Shown here piece after piece: positions 56,738 to 64,000 of a stretch of 64,000 nucleotides of DNA. A program made the position numbers and the translations under genes. This DNA is from Chryseobacterium capnotolerans (GTDB taxonomy: Bacteria > Bacteroidota > Bacteroidia > Flavobacteriales > Weeksellaceae): NCBI RefSeq assembly GCF_021278965.1, contig NZ_CP065589.1, positions 4,407,001-4,471,000 on the forward strand, read 5' to 3'. Under the pieces are notes generated by a model. The model did not search any database, was not told where the DNA came from, and saw nothing but the letters and a program-made list of their open reading frames with translations. Every line of letters begins with the position of its first letter. The stretch's first letter is position 1.

Positions 56738-59692
56738 TTATTTCAGCTTTTTCTTAACAGCTACTTCTTCGTAAACTTCAAGAATATCTCCGATTTCAAT
56801 ATCGTTATATCCTTTTAAGTTAAGACCACATTCGTACCCTTTTGTTACTTCTTTAACATCATCTTTGAAACGCTTCAAGCTTTCAAGCTCTCCATCGAAC
56901 TTCACAATACCATCTCTTAACAAACGTACTTTAGACTGTCTTGTCACCTTTCCTGTAAGAACCATACAACCTGCAATTGAACCTACTTTAGAAATCTTGA
57001 ATACCTCACGGATCTCAACATTACCAATTACCTGCTCCTGGATTTCCGGAGAAAGCATACCTTCCATCGCTTCTTTTACTTCATCAATTGCTTTATAGAT
57101 TACAGAATATGTTCTGATCTCAATTTCCTCACGGTCGGCAAGTTCTTTCGCATTAGCACCAGCTCTTACATTAAATCCAATGATAATAGCATCTGATGCT
57201 GCCGCTAAGTTGATATCAGATTCTGTGATCTGTCCAACACCTGAGTGAAGGATTTTCACGCTGATTTCTTCTGTTGATAATCTTTGTAACTGATCAGAAA
57301 GTGCTTCTACAGAACCATCCACGTCACCTTTAAGGATAATATTCAATTCTTTGAATTCTCCTAAAGCAATACGTCTACCTAATTCTTCAAGGGTTGTATG
57401 TTTTTTCGTCCTGATAGAAAGTTCTCTCTGTAACTGCTCTCTCTTATTAGCGATCGCTTTACCTTCACTTTCGTCAGTGTAAACACGGAATTTATCACCA
57501 GCTGTAGGTGCCCCGTCTAAACCTAAGATTGTTGCAGGAATCGAAGGTCCTGCCTCTGCAAGATTTTTCCCTCTTTCATCAAGCAATGCCTTTACTTTAC
57601 CGTGATTTTTACCTGCTACTACATAGTCACCCACTCTTAATGTTCCGGTTTGCACCAACATCGTTGCTACATATCCTCTTCCTTTATCAAGAGATGCTTC
57701 GATAACAACTCCATTCGCTGAACGGTCCGGATTAGCTTTTAGTTCAAGCATTTCTGCCTGTAATAAAACTTTCTCCAACAATACGTCTACATTATTACCG
57801 AATTTAGCAGAGATTTCCTGAGCCTGAACGTTTCCACCCCATTCTTCTACTAAAACCGGCGGGTTTAATCCAGAAAGTTGCTGACGGATGTTGTCAGGAT
57901 TTGCATTTGGTTTATCTACTTTGTTGATCGCAATAATCATTGGTACTCCTGCAGCCTGAGCGTGGGCAATTGCTTCTTTTGTTTGTGGCATTACATCATC
58001 ATCAGCAGCAATTACGATAATTGCGATATCTGTGATCTGAGCACCTCTTGCTCTCATCGCTGTAAAAGCCTCGTGACCTGGTGTATCTAAGAATGTAATT
58101 CTCTGACCATTTTCCAGTTTCACATTATAAGCCCCAATGTGCTGAGTAATACCTCCTGATTCACCTGCAATTACGTTAGTTTTTCTAACATAATCCAGTA
58201 ATGAAGTTTTACCGTGGTCAACGTGTCCCATTACAGTAACTACAGGAGCTCTTGATACTAAGCTTTCTTCGCTATCGATTTCATCTTCTGCATCTGTATC
58301 CTCAAGATCAGCATCAGAGAATTCAATTTTATATCCGAATTCATCGGCTACTAACAATAAGGTATCAGCTTCCAGTCTTTGGTTCATGGTAACCATTACC
58401 CCAAGGGAGAAACAAGCAGAGATTACTTCAGTTGGAGAAACGTTCATTAAGCTCGCTAATTCTCCTACCGTAATAAATTCTGTTACTTTCAGCGTTCTGT
58501 CTTGTGCTTCAAGCTCCTGCTGACGTTCATCTTGCTCTCTACGGAAAGTTCTTTTATCTTTTCTGTGTTTTGCAGATTTAGATTTACCACCTTTATTGGT
58601 AAGTTTTTCTAAGGTTTCCTTGATCTGGTTTTTAACTTGCTCGTCAGTTAATTCAACTGGCATCACTCTTTGACCAGGTCTGTTGTTTTGACCTCCTTTC
58701 TTAAATCCACCCCCTTGGCCACCTGGACGGTTTCCACCTTGGTTATTTCCGAAACGGTTTCCACCTTGACCACCTTGACCTTGCGGACGATTTCCTTGTC
58801 CACCCTGTCCCTGGCGGTTTCCACCTTGTCCACCACCATTATTATTGTGCGGACGGTTTCCACCTTGGCCACCTTGGTTATTATTTCCAGAGTTTTGATT
58901 GTTTCCACCTTGGCCTTGGTTATTCTGACCTCCGCCTGGTTTTTCAATTCTCTTTCTTTTCTTTTTAGCACCAGCTCCTGGTTTTGGTGCAAATTGAGTT
59001 AAGTCAATTTTTTCACCTACGATCTTAGGACCGTCCAGTTTCTGATAAACAGTTTCAATTTTTTGAGGTTCCTGATTTTCAGGTTCAGCATCCACTTTTG
59101 GAGCTTCTATTTTTTTCTCTTCTACCACTGGTTTTGGAGTTTCTTTTACAGGTTCTACCGGTTTTTCTTCTTCTTTTTTCTCCTCCATTTTTGGTTTGTC
59201 TTTTTTCACAGGTCTATTTCTAGATTCTATTTGAGACAAATCAATTTTATCCAAAACTTTAAATTCCTGCTTTTCTGGAGCTGCTTTTACTTCCGGTTCT
59301 TCTTTCACAATCTCTTCTTTCTTTTCTTCAACCGGTGACGCTACAGGAGCAGCAGGGGTTTCTTCAACTTCAGGTTTTGCAGGTTCTAAATCTATCTTAC
59401 CTAAAATTTTAGTTTCTGGTTTATTTGCTTTAGCTCTTATCACTTCAGGGGTTTTCTTCTCTTCAATTTCCAGTTTTTCTTCTGGAACTTTAGTGATCAC
59501 CACCTCATGGGAAGCTTTTCTTTGTTCGCCATCTTTAGCAAACTCAGCTTCCAATGCAGAATATGCCGATTCTTCCAATTGAGCGTTAGGATTGCCTTCA
59601 ACCTCGAAACCCTTTGAGTGTAAAAACTCTACTAATCTGGACATCGAGATGTTGAATTCCTTAACCGCTTTATTTAATCTAATTTTTGGCAT
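56738..59692 (-). CDS. infB: Translation initiation factor IF-2
   Basis: This 984-residue protein has an N-terminal IF2_N domain ('[20 protein letters not shown]'), a long Lys/Glu/Pro-rich segment, and a Gly/Asn/Gln-rich stretch at about 250-345. A second IF2_N module and the GTPase core follow ('[17 protein letters not shown]' G1, 'DTPGHEAF' G3, 'NKVDKP' G4), then domains III and IV. It delivers initiator tRNA to the ribosome. It follows nusA by 76 bases. The length is at the long end because of the low-complexity linker. Confidence 0.98.
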   Translation of the reverse strand: MPKIRLNKAVKEFNISMSRLVEFLHSKGFEVEGNPNAQLEESAYSALEAEFAKDGEQRKASHEVVITKVPEEKLEIEEKKTPEVIRAKANKPETKILGKIDLEPAKPEVEETPAAPVASPVEEKKEEIVKEEPEVKAAPEKQEFKVLDKIDLSQIESRNRPVKKDKPKMEEKKEEEKPVEPVKETPKPVVEEKKIEAPKVDAEPENQEPQKIETVYQKLDGPKIVGEKIDLTQFAPKPGAGAKKKRKRIEKPGGGQNNQGQGGNNQNSGNNNQGGQGGNRPHNNNGGGQGGNRQGQGGQGNRPQGQGGQGGNRFGNNQGGNRPGGQGGGFKKGGQNNRPGQRVMPVELTDEQVKNQIKETLEKLTNKGGKSKSAKHRKDKRTFRREQDERQQELEAQDRTLKVTEFITVGELASLMNVSPTEVISACFSLGVMVTMNQRLEADTLLLVADEFGYKIEFSDADLEDTDAEDEIDSEESLVSRAPVVTVMGHVDHGKTSLLDYVRKTNVIAGESGGITQHIGAYNVKLENGQRITFLDTPGHEAFTAMRARGAQITDIAIIVIAADDDVMPQTKEAIAHAQAAGVPMIIAINKVDKPNANPDNIRQQLSGLNPPVLVEEWGGNVQAQEISAKFGNNVDVLLEKVLLQAEMLELKANPDRSANGVVIEASLDKGRGYVATMLVQTGTLRVGDYVVAGKNHGKVKALLDERGKNLAEAGPSIPATILGLDGAPTAGDKFRVYTDESEGKAIANKREQLQRELSIRTKKHTTLEELGRRIALGEFKELNIILKGDVDGSVEALSDQLQRLSTEEISVKILHSGVGQITESDINLAAASDAIIIGFNVRAGANAKELADREEIEIRTYSVIYKAIDEVKEAMEGMLSPEIQEQVIGNVEIREVFKISKVGSIAGCMVLTGKVTRQSKVRLLRDGIVKFDGELESLKRFKDDVKEVTKGYECGLNLKGYNDIEIGDILEVYEEVAVKKKLK

Positions 59693-59768
59693 CTATATTA
59701 TTTACTGTTTTTTAATTTTTAAAATTAAAGTATTTCCTTTTACTGTCTTATTAAGATTTATTTACCTC

Positions 59769-61004
59769 TTAATCTTCAAATTCTTCTCTCAGAATACGTT
59801 TAACCTCTTCAATTGTTTCTTCTTCAAGGTCAACCATATTTAAAAGACTCTCAGTCTCTTTATCCAATACTGATTTTGCAGTTGTAAGTCCTACTTTCTT
59901 AAACTCATCCAAAATCCACTGCTCGATATCGTCATTAAATTCTCTCAATTCAACATCGTCATCCTCGCTGGACTCTCTGTAAACATCTATTTCATATCCT
60001 GACAACCAAGAAGCCAGTCTGATATTTTGTCCTTGTTTTCCGATTACTTTAGAAATTTCTTCAACAGGAGTATAAACTAATGCATAGTTAGCATTTTCGT
60101 TGATATCAATTTTGTTAACAGTTACATTTCCTAAAGCTCTCTTCACCAAAATCTCAGGGTTTTTAGACCACTGAATAACATCGATGTTTTCATTTCTCAA
60201 CTCTCTTACTACCCCATGAATTCTGGATCCTTTAACACCTACACAAGCTCCTACAGGATCAATTCTGTCATCATAAGCATCTACTGCGATCTTCGCCTTT
60301 TCTCCTGGGATTCTTACTACCTTTTTCAAGATAATCGTTCCGTCCTGGATTTCAGGAATTTCCAGCTCTAATAATTTCTCTAGGAATTTAGGTGCAGTTC
60401 TGGAAATAATAATCTGCGGTTTTGAACCTTTAAAATCTACTGTCTCAACAATAGCTCTGATATTCTCACCTTTTTTAAAGAAATCGGATGGGATCTGGTT
60501 TTCTTTTGGTAAAATAAATTCGTTTCCTTCGTCATCTAGCAAGATAACATGCTTGTGACGGATGTGGTGAATTTCACCTACAACGATTTCACCAATTTTG
60601 TCTCTAAACTGTTCGTACAGCATCGCATTATTATGCTCCTGAAGTTTTGTAGCCAGGATTTGCTTAAGGGTAAGAATATTTCTTCTTCCCAACTGTGCAA
60701 CAGGAATTTCCATTGTAAAGTCCTCACCTACTTCGAAGGTAGGGTCAATCTTCTTCGCTTCAGAAATTTCAATTTCCAAATCATCATCTTCAGACATTTC
60801 GTCCTCTACAATTGTTTTATTTAAAAATATCTGAAAATCCCCTTTATCCGGGTTTACAATCACATCAAAGTGGTCATCTGAATCGAATCTTTTTCTCAAA
60901 AGAGTCTTCAGTGAATCTTCAATAATTGCCATAAGATCAATCTTACTGATCCCTTTTTCGTCTTTAAAATCACCAAAGGATTCAATCAACGCTATATTAT
61001 CCAT
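59769..61004 (-). CDS. nusA: Transcription termination/antitermination factor NusA
   Basis: The 411 residues contain the N-terminal RNA polymerase-binding domain, an S1 domain near 'KIGEIVVGEIHHIRHKHVIL', and two KH domains ('GACVGVKGSRIHGVVREL' and 'VIGKQGQNIRLASWLSGYEI'). The C-terminus is short and acidic, without the Escherichia-type AR repeats. It controls pausing and termination. It lies 17 bases after rimP and upstream of infB. Confidence 0.97.
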   Translation of the reverse strand: MDNIALIESFGDFKDEKGISKIDLMAIIEDSLKTLLRKRFDSDDHFDVIVNPDKGDFQIFLNKTIVEDEMSEDDDLEIEISEAKKIDPTFEVGEDFTMEIPVAQLGRRNILTLKQILATKLQEHNNAMLYEQFRDKIGEIVVGEIHHIRHKHVILLDDEGNEFILPKENQIPSDFFKKGENIRAIVETVDFKGSKPQIIISRTAPKFLEKLLELEIPEIQDGTIILKKVVRIPGEKAKIAVDAYDDRIDPVGACVGVKGSRIHGVVRELRNENIDVIQWSKNPEILVKRALGNVTVNKIDINENANYALVYTPVEEISKVIGKQGQNIRLASWLSGYEIDVYRESSEDDDVELREFNDDIEQWILDEFKKVGLTTAKSVLDKETESLLNMVDLEEETIEEVKRILREEFED

Positions 61005-61021
61005 CTATTCTTTTTTCTTTT

Positions 61022-61490
61022 TTAAAATTTAATTACTACTAATGCCTTTTTAATCTCAGAGTAAGCAATCTCTTTCTCCTCCTCCACATCTACTTTCCCT
61101 TTTCCGATATCTTTCGGTTTACGGTAACGCAGAACAAGTGTGATTTTCTCTTCATCTACTTTTGACAACTCTCCTTCAATTTTAGAAGAATCCTCCAGCA
61201 TCACTTCAATCTCTCTTCCTATGTTTTTATTGAACTGTCTTGGTGTTACTAATGGCTCGCTTAATCCCGCAGACATCACCTGAAGGCTGAAATCATGTTC
61301 TTCACGATCCATATTGAATTCTATAGCACGGCTTGCATCAAGGCAGTCCTGTAAAGAAACTCCATTATCACCATCTAAAATCACTGTAATATCATCCCCT
61401 GCAGAGATCTTTAGATCAATAAGAAAAAAGATCTTTTCTGGTCTCAAGGAATTCATTTAATAATTCTTCAATTCTTTTTTTAAACTCCAT
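61022..61490 (-). CDS. rimP: Ribosome maturation factor RimP, one-base frameshift
   Basis: The normal start is the ATG at 61490 (MEFKKRIEELLNEFLETRKD). The frame shifts in the T6 run (minus strand) at 61424-61429. With five T it reads RKDLFLIDLKISAGDD and continues to the stop, about 155 residues, the usual RimP length. Typical motifs are 'DGDNGVSLQDCLDASRAIEF' and 'VMSAGLSEPL'. It is needed for 30S maturation. An insertion in a core gene at a homopolymer points to a sequence error. Confidence 0.93.
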
Positions 61491-61522
61491 ACATTCTTTT
61501 ATCTTGATTTACAGTACGAAAA

Positions 61523-61543
61523 AAGGCTTTCTTGCGAAGCCTT
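61523..61543 (-). terminator. Leader hairpin, possible attenuator of rimP-nusA-infB
   Basis: AAGGCTT and AAGCCTT form a seven-pair stem followed on the minus strand by six T. It lies between the rimP promoter and the rimP start. No gene ends here, so it is a terminator inside a leader. Confidence 0.6.
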
Positions 61544-61567
61544 CCCATTTTTTCCGTAAATCCATTG

Positions 61568-61597
61568 CAAATATACGCTTTTTTTCCAAAAATGCAA
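61568..61597 (-). promoter_or_regulatory. Promoter of rimP-nusA-infB
   Basis: The minus strand has TTG (61595-61597), 19 bases, then TATATTTG (61568-61575). Transcription would start about 25 bases before the leader hairpin. Confidence 0.75.
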
Positions 61598-61705
61598 AAT
61601 TATCTTATTATCAAGCAAATAGAAGGAAATTCATTTACATTAAATTAAAGAAGCAGATGAAGGTATTTTTATTACTTTTGTCTTTGAATTAAAAAAACAA
61701 ACATT

Positions 61706-63019
61706 TTGAATATAACGATTGTAGGAACAGGTTATGTAGGATTAGTTACGGGAACTACCCTTGCGGAACTTGGCAATTCAGTATACTGTGTTGATATTGA
61801 TGAAAAAAAAGTAGAAGGTATGAAAAACGGCATAGTTCCCATCTATGAGCCGAATCTTGAAGAGATGTTTCTTAGAAATATCCAGTCTGAAAGATTATTT
61901 TTCACTACCAATTTAAAAGAAGCTTTAGATAAAAGTGAAGTGATTTATCTGGCATTACCAACTCCTCCAGGAGAGGATGGCTCAGCAGATCTTTCTTATG
62001 TATTGAAGGTCGCCAATGACATTGGAGAAATGATGACCGAGTATAAGGTTGTTGTGAACAAAAGTACTGTTCCTGTAGGTACTGCTGACAGAGTAAGAGA
62101 GACCATATCGTCTAAAACAAACATCCCTTTTGATGTTGTTTCCAATCCTGAATTTTTAAGAGAAGGCTTTGCCGTTGAAGATTCCATGAATCCTGCAAGA
62201 GTAGTTGTAGGAGCAAGTTCTGAAAGAGCGAGAGATATTATGGCTAAAATTTACCAGCCATTTACGAATACCGGCATTCCGATTATTTTTATGGATGAAA
62301 AATCATCGGAACTTACAAAATATGCCGCCAATTCATTTCTGGCAGTAAAGATTACCTTTATGAATGAAATTGCTAATTACTGTGAAAAAGTAGGTGCTGA
62401 TGTAGATAAAGTAAGATTAGGAATGGGTAGTGATGACAGAATCGGACACAGATTCCTATTCCCAGGCATTGGGTATGGTGGAAGCTGCTTCCCTAAAGAC
62501 GTAAAAGCTCTCATAAAATCCGGAAAACAGGAAGATTTCAATTTCCAGATTCTGGAAGCTACTGAAAATGTGAATACTTCACAAAAAGTAATTCTTGTTT
62601 CTGAAATTGAAAAATATTTCGGCGGAAATATAGAAGGGAAAAAGATTGCAATGTGGGGTCTTGCCTTCAAAGCCAATACAGATGATATCAGAGAAGCCTC
62701 TTCTTTGGACAACATTGCTCTTCTATTGGAAAAAGGAGCAACAGTTGTAGCTTATGATGCAGTTGCCGAAGCGAATGTTCAAAAACTTCTGGGAGAAAAA
62801 ATTCAATATGCTAAAGGAATGTATGATGCACTGGAAGATGTAGATGCTTTATTTATTGCTACAGAATGGCCGGAATTCAAAAATCCTAATTTTGAGCTTA
62901 TGGCTAAAAAAATGAAAAATAAAGTTATTTTTGACGGAAGAAACATGTATCCGTTAGAAATTCCAGAACAAAACGGATTCTATTATAAAAGTATAGGTAG
63001 GAAAACAATTACAAAATAA
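61706..63019 (+). CDS. ugd: UDP-glucose 6-dehydrogenase family protein
   Basis: This 437-residue protein starts at a TTG codon (no ATG gives the complete nucleotide-binding motif). The Rossmann motif is 'NITIVGTGYVGLVTGTTLAE', followed by 'VVVNKSTVPVGTADRV' and the catalytic cysteine in 'GIGYGGSCFPKDVKAL' (about residue 260). It oxidises UDP-glucose to UDP-glucuronate in two NAD-dependent steps. A relative acting on UDP-N-acetyl sugars cannot be excluded. It lies 4 bases before rfbB, so both belong to a surface polysaccharide cluster beyond the window. TACTTTTG upstream is a candidate -7 box. Confidence 0.92.
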   Translation: MNITIVGTGYVGLVTGTTLAELGNSVYCVDIDEKKVEGMKNGIVPIYEPNLEEMFLRNIQSERLFFTTNLKEALDKSEVIYLALPTPPGEDGSADLSYVLKVANDIGEMMTEYKVVVNKSTVPVGTADRVRETISSKTNIPFDVVSNPEFLREGFAVEDSMNPARVVVGASSERARDIMAKIYQPFTNTGIPIIFMDEKSSELTKYAANSFLAVKITFMNEIANYCEKVGADVDKVRLGMGSDDRIGHRFLFPGIGYGGSCFPKDVKALIKSGKQEDFNFQILEATENVNTSQKVILVSEIEKYFGGNIEGKKIAMWGLAFKANTDDIREASSLDNIALLLEKGATVVAYDAVAEANVQKLLGEKIQYAKGMYDALEDVDALFIATEWPEFKNPNFELMAKKMKNKVIFDGRNMYPLEIPEQNGFYYKSIGRKTITK

Positions 63020-63023
63020 AGAA

Positions 63024-64000
63024 ATGAAAAATATCATTATTACGGGGGGAGCAGGATTCATCGGATCCCATGTTGTAAGAGAATTTGTAAAAAACAATCC
63101 GGAAAGTATGATCATCAATCTTGATGCACTTACTTATGCCGGGAATTTAGAAAATCTAAAGGACATTGAAAATGAGCCTAACTATGTTTTCGAAAAAGCA
63201 GATATCACAAAACCAGAAGAACTAAGAAAAGTTTTTGAAAAATATAATCCGGATGCAGTTGTGCATTTGGCAGCAGAAAGCCACGTTGACAGAAGTATTA
63301 CTGATCCAATGGCTTTTATCAACACCAATGTAAATGGAACAGCAAATCTTCTAAACCTTTGTAAGGAGTTCTGGACTTTAAACCCGGACCATACTCACGG
63401 AAGGTTCCCCGATGAAAAAAGAACAAATCTGTTCTATCATGTTTCCACTGATGAAGTATACGGAAGCTTAGGAGAGACAGGATTTTTCCTTGAAACAACT
63501 TCTTACGATCCTCAATCTCCATATTCCGCTTCAAAAGCAGCTTCAGACCATTTGGTAAGAGCTTATGGAAATACATATGGAATGCCATTCATTGTATCTA
63601 ACTGTTCAAACAATTATGGACCAAACCATTTCCCAGAGAAATTAATTCCACTTTGTATTTCTAATATTATTAATGAAAGACCATTACCTATTTACGGAGA
63701 TGGGAAATATACAAGAGACTGGCTATTTGTTATTGATCATGCGAGAGCTATTCATCAGATATTCAATGATGCTAAAACCGGAGAGACTTATAATATCGGA
63801 GGATTCAACGAATGGCAGAATATCGATCTTGTAAAAGAACTGATCAAACAAATGGATGCTAAATTAGGAAAACCGGAAGGTTATTCTGAAAAGCTAATCA
63901 CTTTTGTAAAAGACAGACCTGGCCACGATAAGCGCTATGCTATTGATGCCAATAAATTAAACAAAGATTTAGGCTGGAAACCATCTGTAACATTTGAAGA
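63024..64000 (+). CDS. rfbB: dTDP-glucose 4,6-dehydratase (C-terminus beyond window)
   Basis: 325 residues are visible. The short-chain dehydrogenase fold carries 'IIITGGAGFIGSHVVREF', the RmlB-type 'HLAAESHVDRSI', the catalytic 'STDEVYGS' with its Asp-Glu pair, and 'YSASKAASDHLVRAY' (YxxxK). It then reads 'NNYGPNHFPEKLIP' and 'DRPGHDKRYAIDA', close to the end of the family. It makes dTDP-4-keto-6-deoxyglucose for rhamnose and other deoxysugars. It starts 4 bases after ugd in one operon. Confidence 0.95.
   Translation, partial: MKNIIITGGAGFIGSHVVREFVKNNPESMIINLDALTYAGNLENLKDIENEPNYVFEKADITKPEELRKVFEKYNPDAVVHLAAESHVDRSITDPMAFINTNVNGTANLLNLCKEFWTLNPDHTHGRFPDEKRTNLFYHVSTDEVYGSLGETGFFLETTSYDPQSPYSASKAASDHLVRAYGNTYGMPFIVSNCSNNYGPNHFPEKLIPLCISNIINERPLPIYGDGKYTRDWLFVIDHARAIHQIFNDAKTGETYNIGGFNEWQNIDLVKELIKQMDAKLGKPEGYSEKLITFVKDRPGHDKRYAIDANKLNKDLGWKPSVTFE

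Noticed and set aside
58663..59002. ORFs of about 110 codons on both strands inside infB
   Set aside because: They are shadows of the Gly/Asn/Gln-rich repeat of IF-2. The codon repetition keeps other frames open.
1..64000. CRISPR arrays, tRNA or rRNA genes, insertion-sequence transposases, integrases
   Set aside because: I looked for regularly spaced repeats, cloverleaf and rRNA sequence, and DDE or recombinase genes on both strands and saw none.

Overview
The window comes from a member of the Bacteroidota, most likely a Flavobacteriia/Weeksellaceae organism close to Chryseobacterium. The evidence is the AT-rich DNA, promoters of the TTG-N15..20-TAnnTTTG type, several SusC/SusD-type TonB systems, a T9SS-style C-terminal domain, an RND-TolC fusion, a bacillithiol gene and a 'GYDIA' GHMP kinase. 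This placement rests on gene content, not on a marker-gene comparison.

Positions 1-22.4 kb form a metal and cofactor homeostasis region, almost all on the minus strand. (i) A cobalamin riboswitch (3431-3590) precedes a BtuB-like TonB receptor, a BtuG-like beta-propeller lipoprotein and a further lipoprotein cut by the window edge. (ii) A copper-type operon holds a lipoprotein, a TonB receptor, an MbnP-like protein and an MbnH-like dihaem protein (8582-3731). (iii) Next come an exported superoxide dismutase, a Sco-like copper chaperone, a YHS-domain lipoprotein and two paralogous small proteins with a C-x-GKCY motif. (iv) A divalent-metal efflux cluster follows: P1B ATPase, Fur-family regulator, CDF transporter, bestrophin, periplasmic adaptor, RND pump fused to a TolC-like domain, and a DUF6660-type protein. 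The same 15-bp palindrome sits upstream of both the ATPase and the RND gene, at identical spacing from the -7 box.

Positions 22.7-33.5 kb carry a plus-strand polymorphic-toxin locus. It has a tail-fibre-like secreted protein, a short T9SS-like protein, a roughly 2240-residue SpvB/FG-GAP/RHS protein whose variable tip contains HETGH, and an exported immunity candidate. Downstream lies a scar: a duplicated 3' part of susD, an inverted-repeat element and a second, apparently orphan, immunity-like lipoprotein.

Positions 33.7-38.4 kb contain the intact susD and susC genes. The leader of susC is a recognisable SAM-I riboswitch followed by a terminator-like hairpin, which suggests a sulfur/methionine-linked uptake system.

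Positions 38.7-64 kb are mainly core genes: a secreted repeat protein, a membrane-bound AraC regulator, aroQ, pckA, a GHMP kinase, fabD, a LysM/periplasmic-binding-fold protein, bshC, a putative porin, a second SusCD pair, infB-nusA-rimP behind an attenuator-like leader, and ugd plus rfbB for surface polysaccharide.

Eleven genes or gene parts are interrupted by single-base indels, every one in a run of identical bases and one of them in the core gene rimP. This pattern looks like unpolished sequence rather than mass gene decay. The affected genes are annotated as full-length with the frameshift noted.
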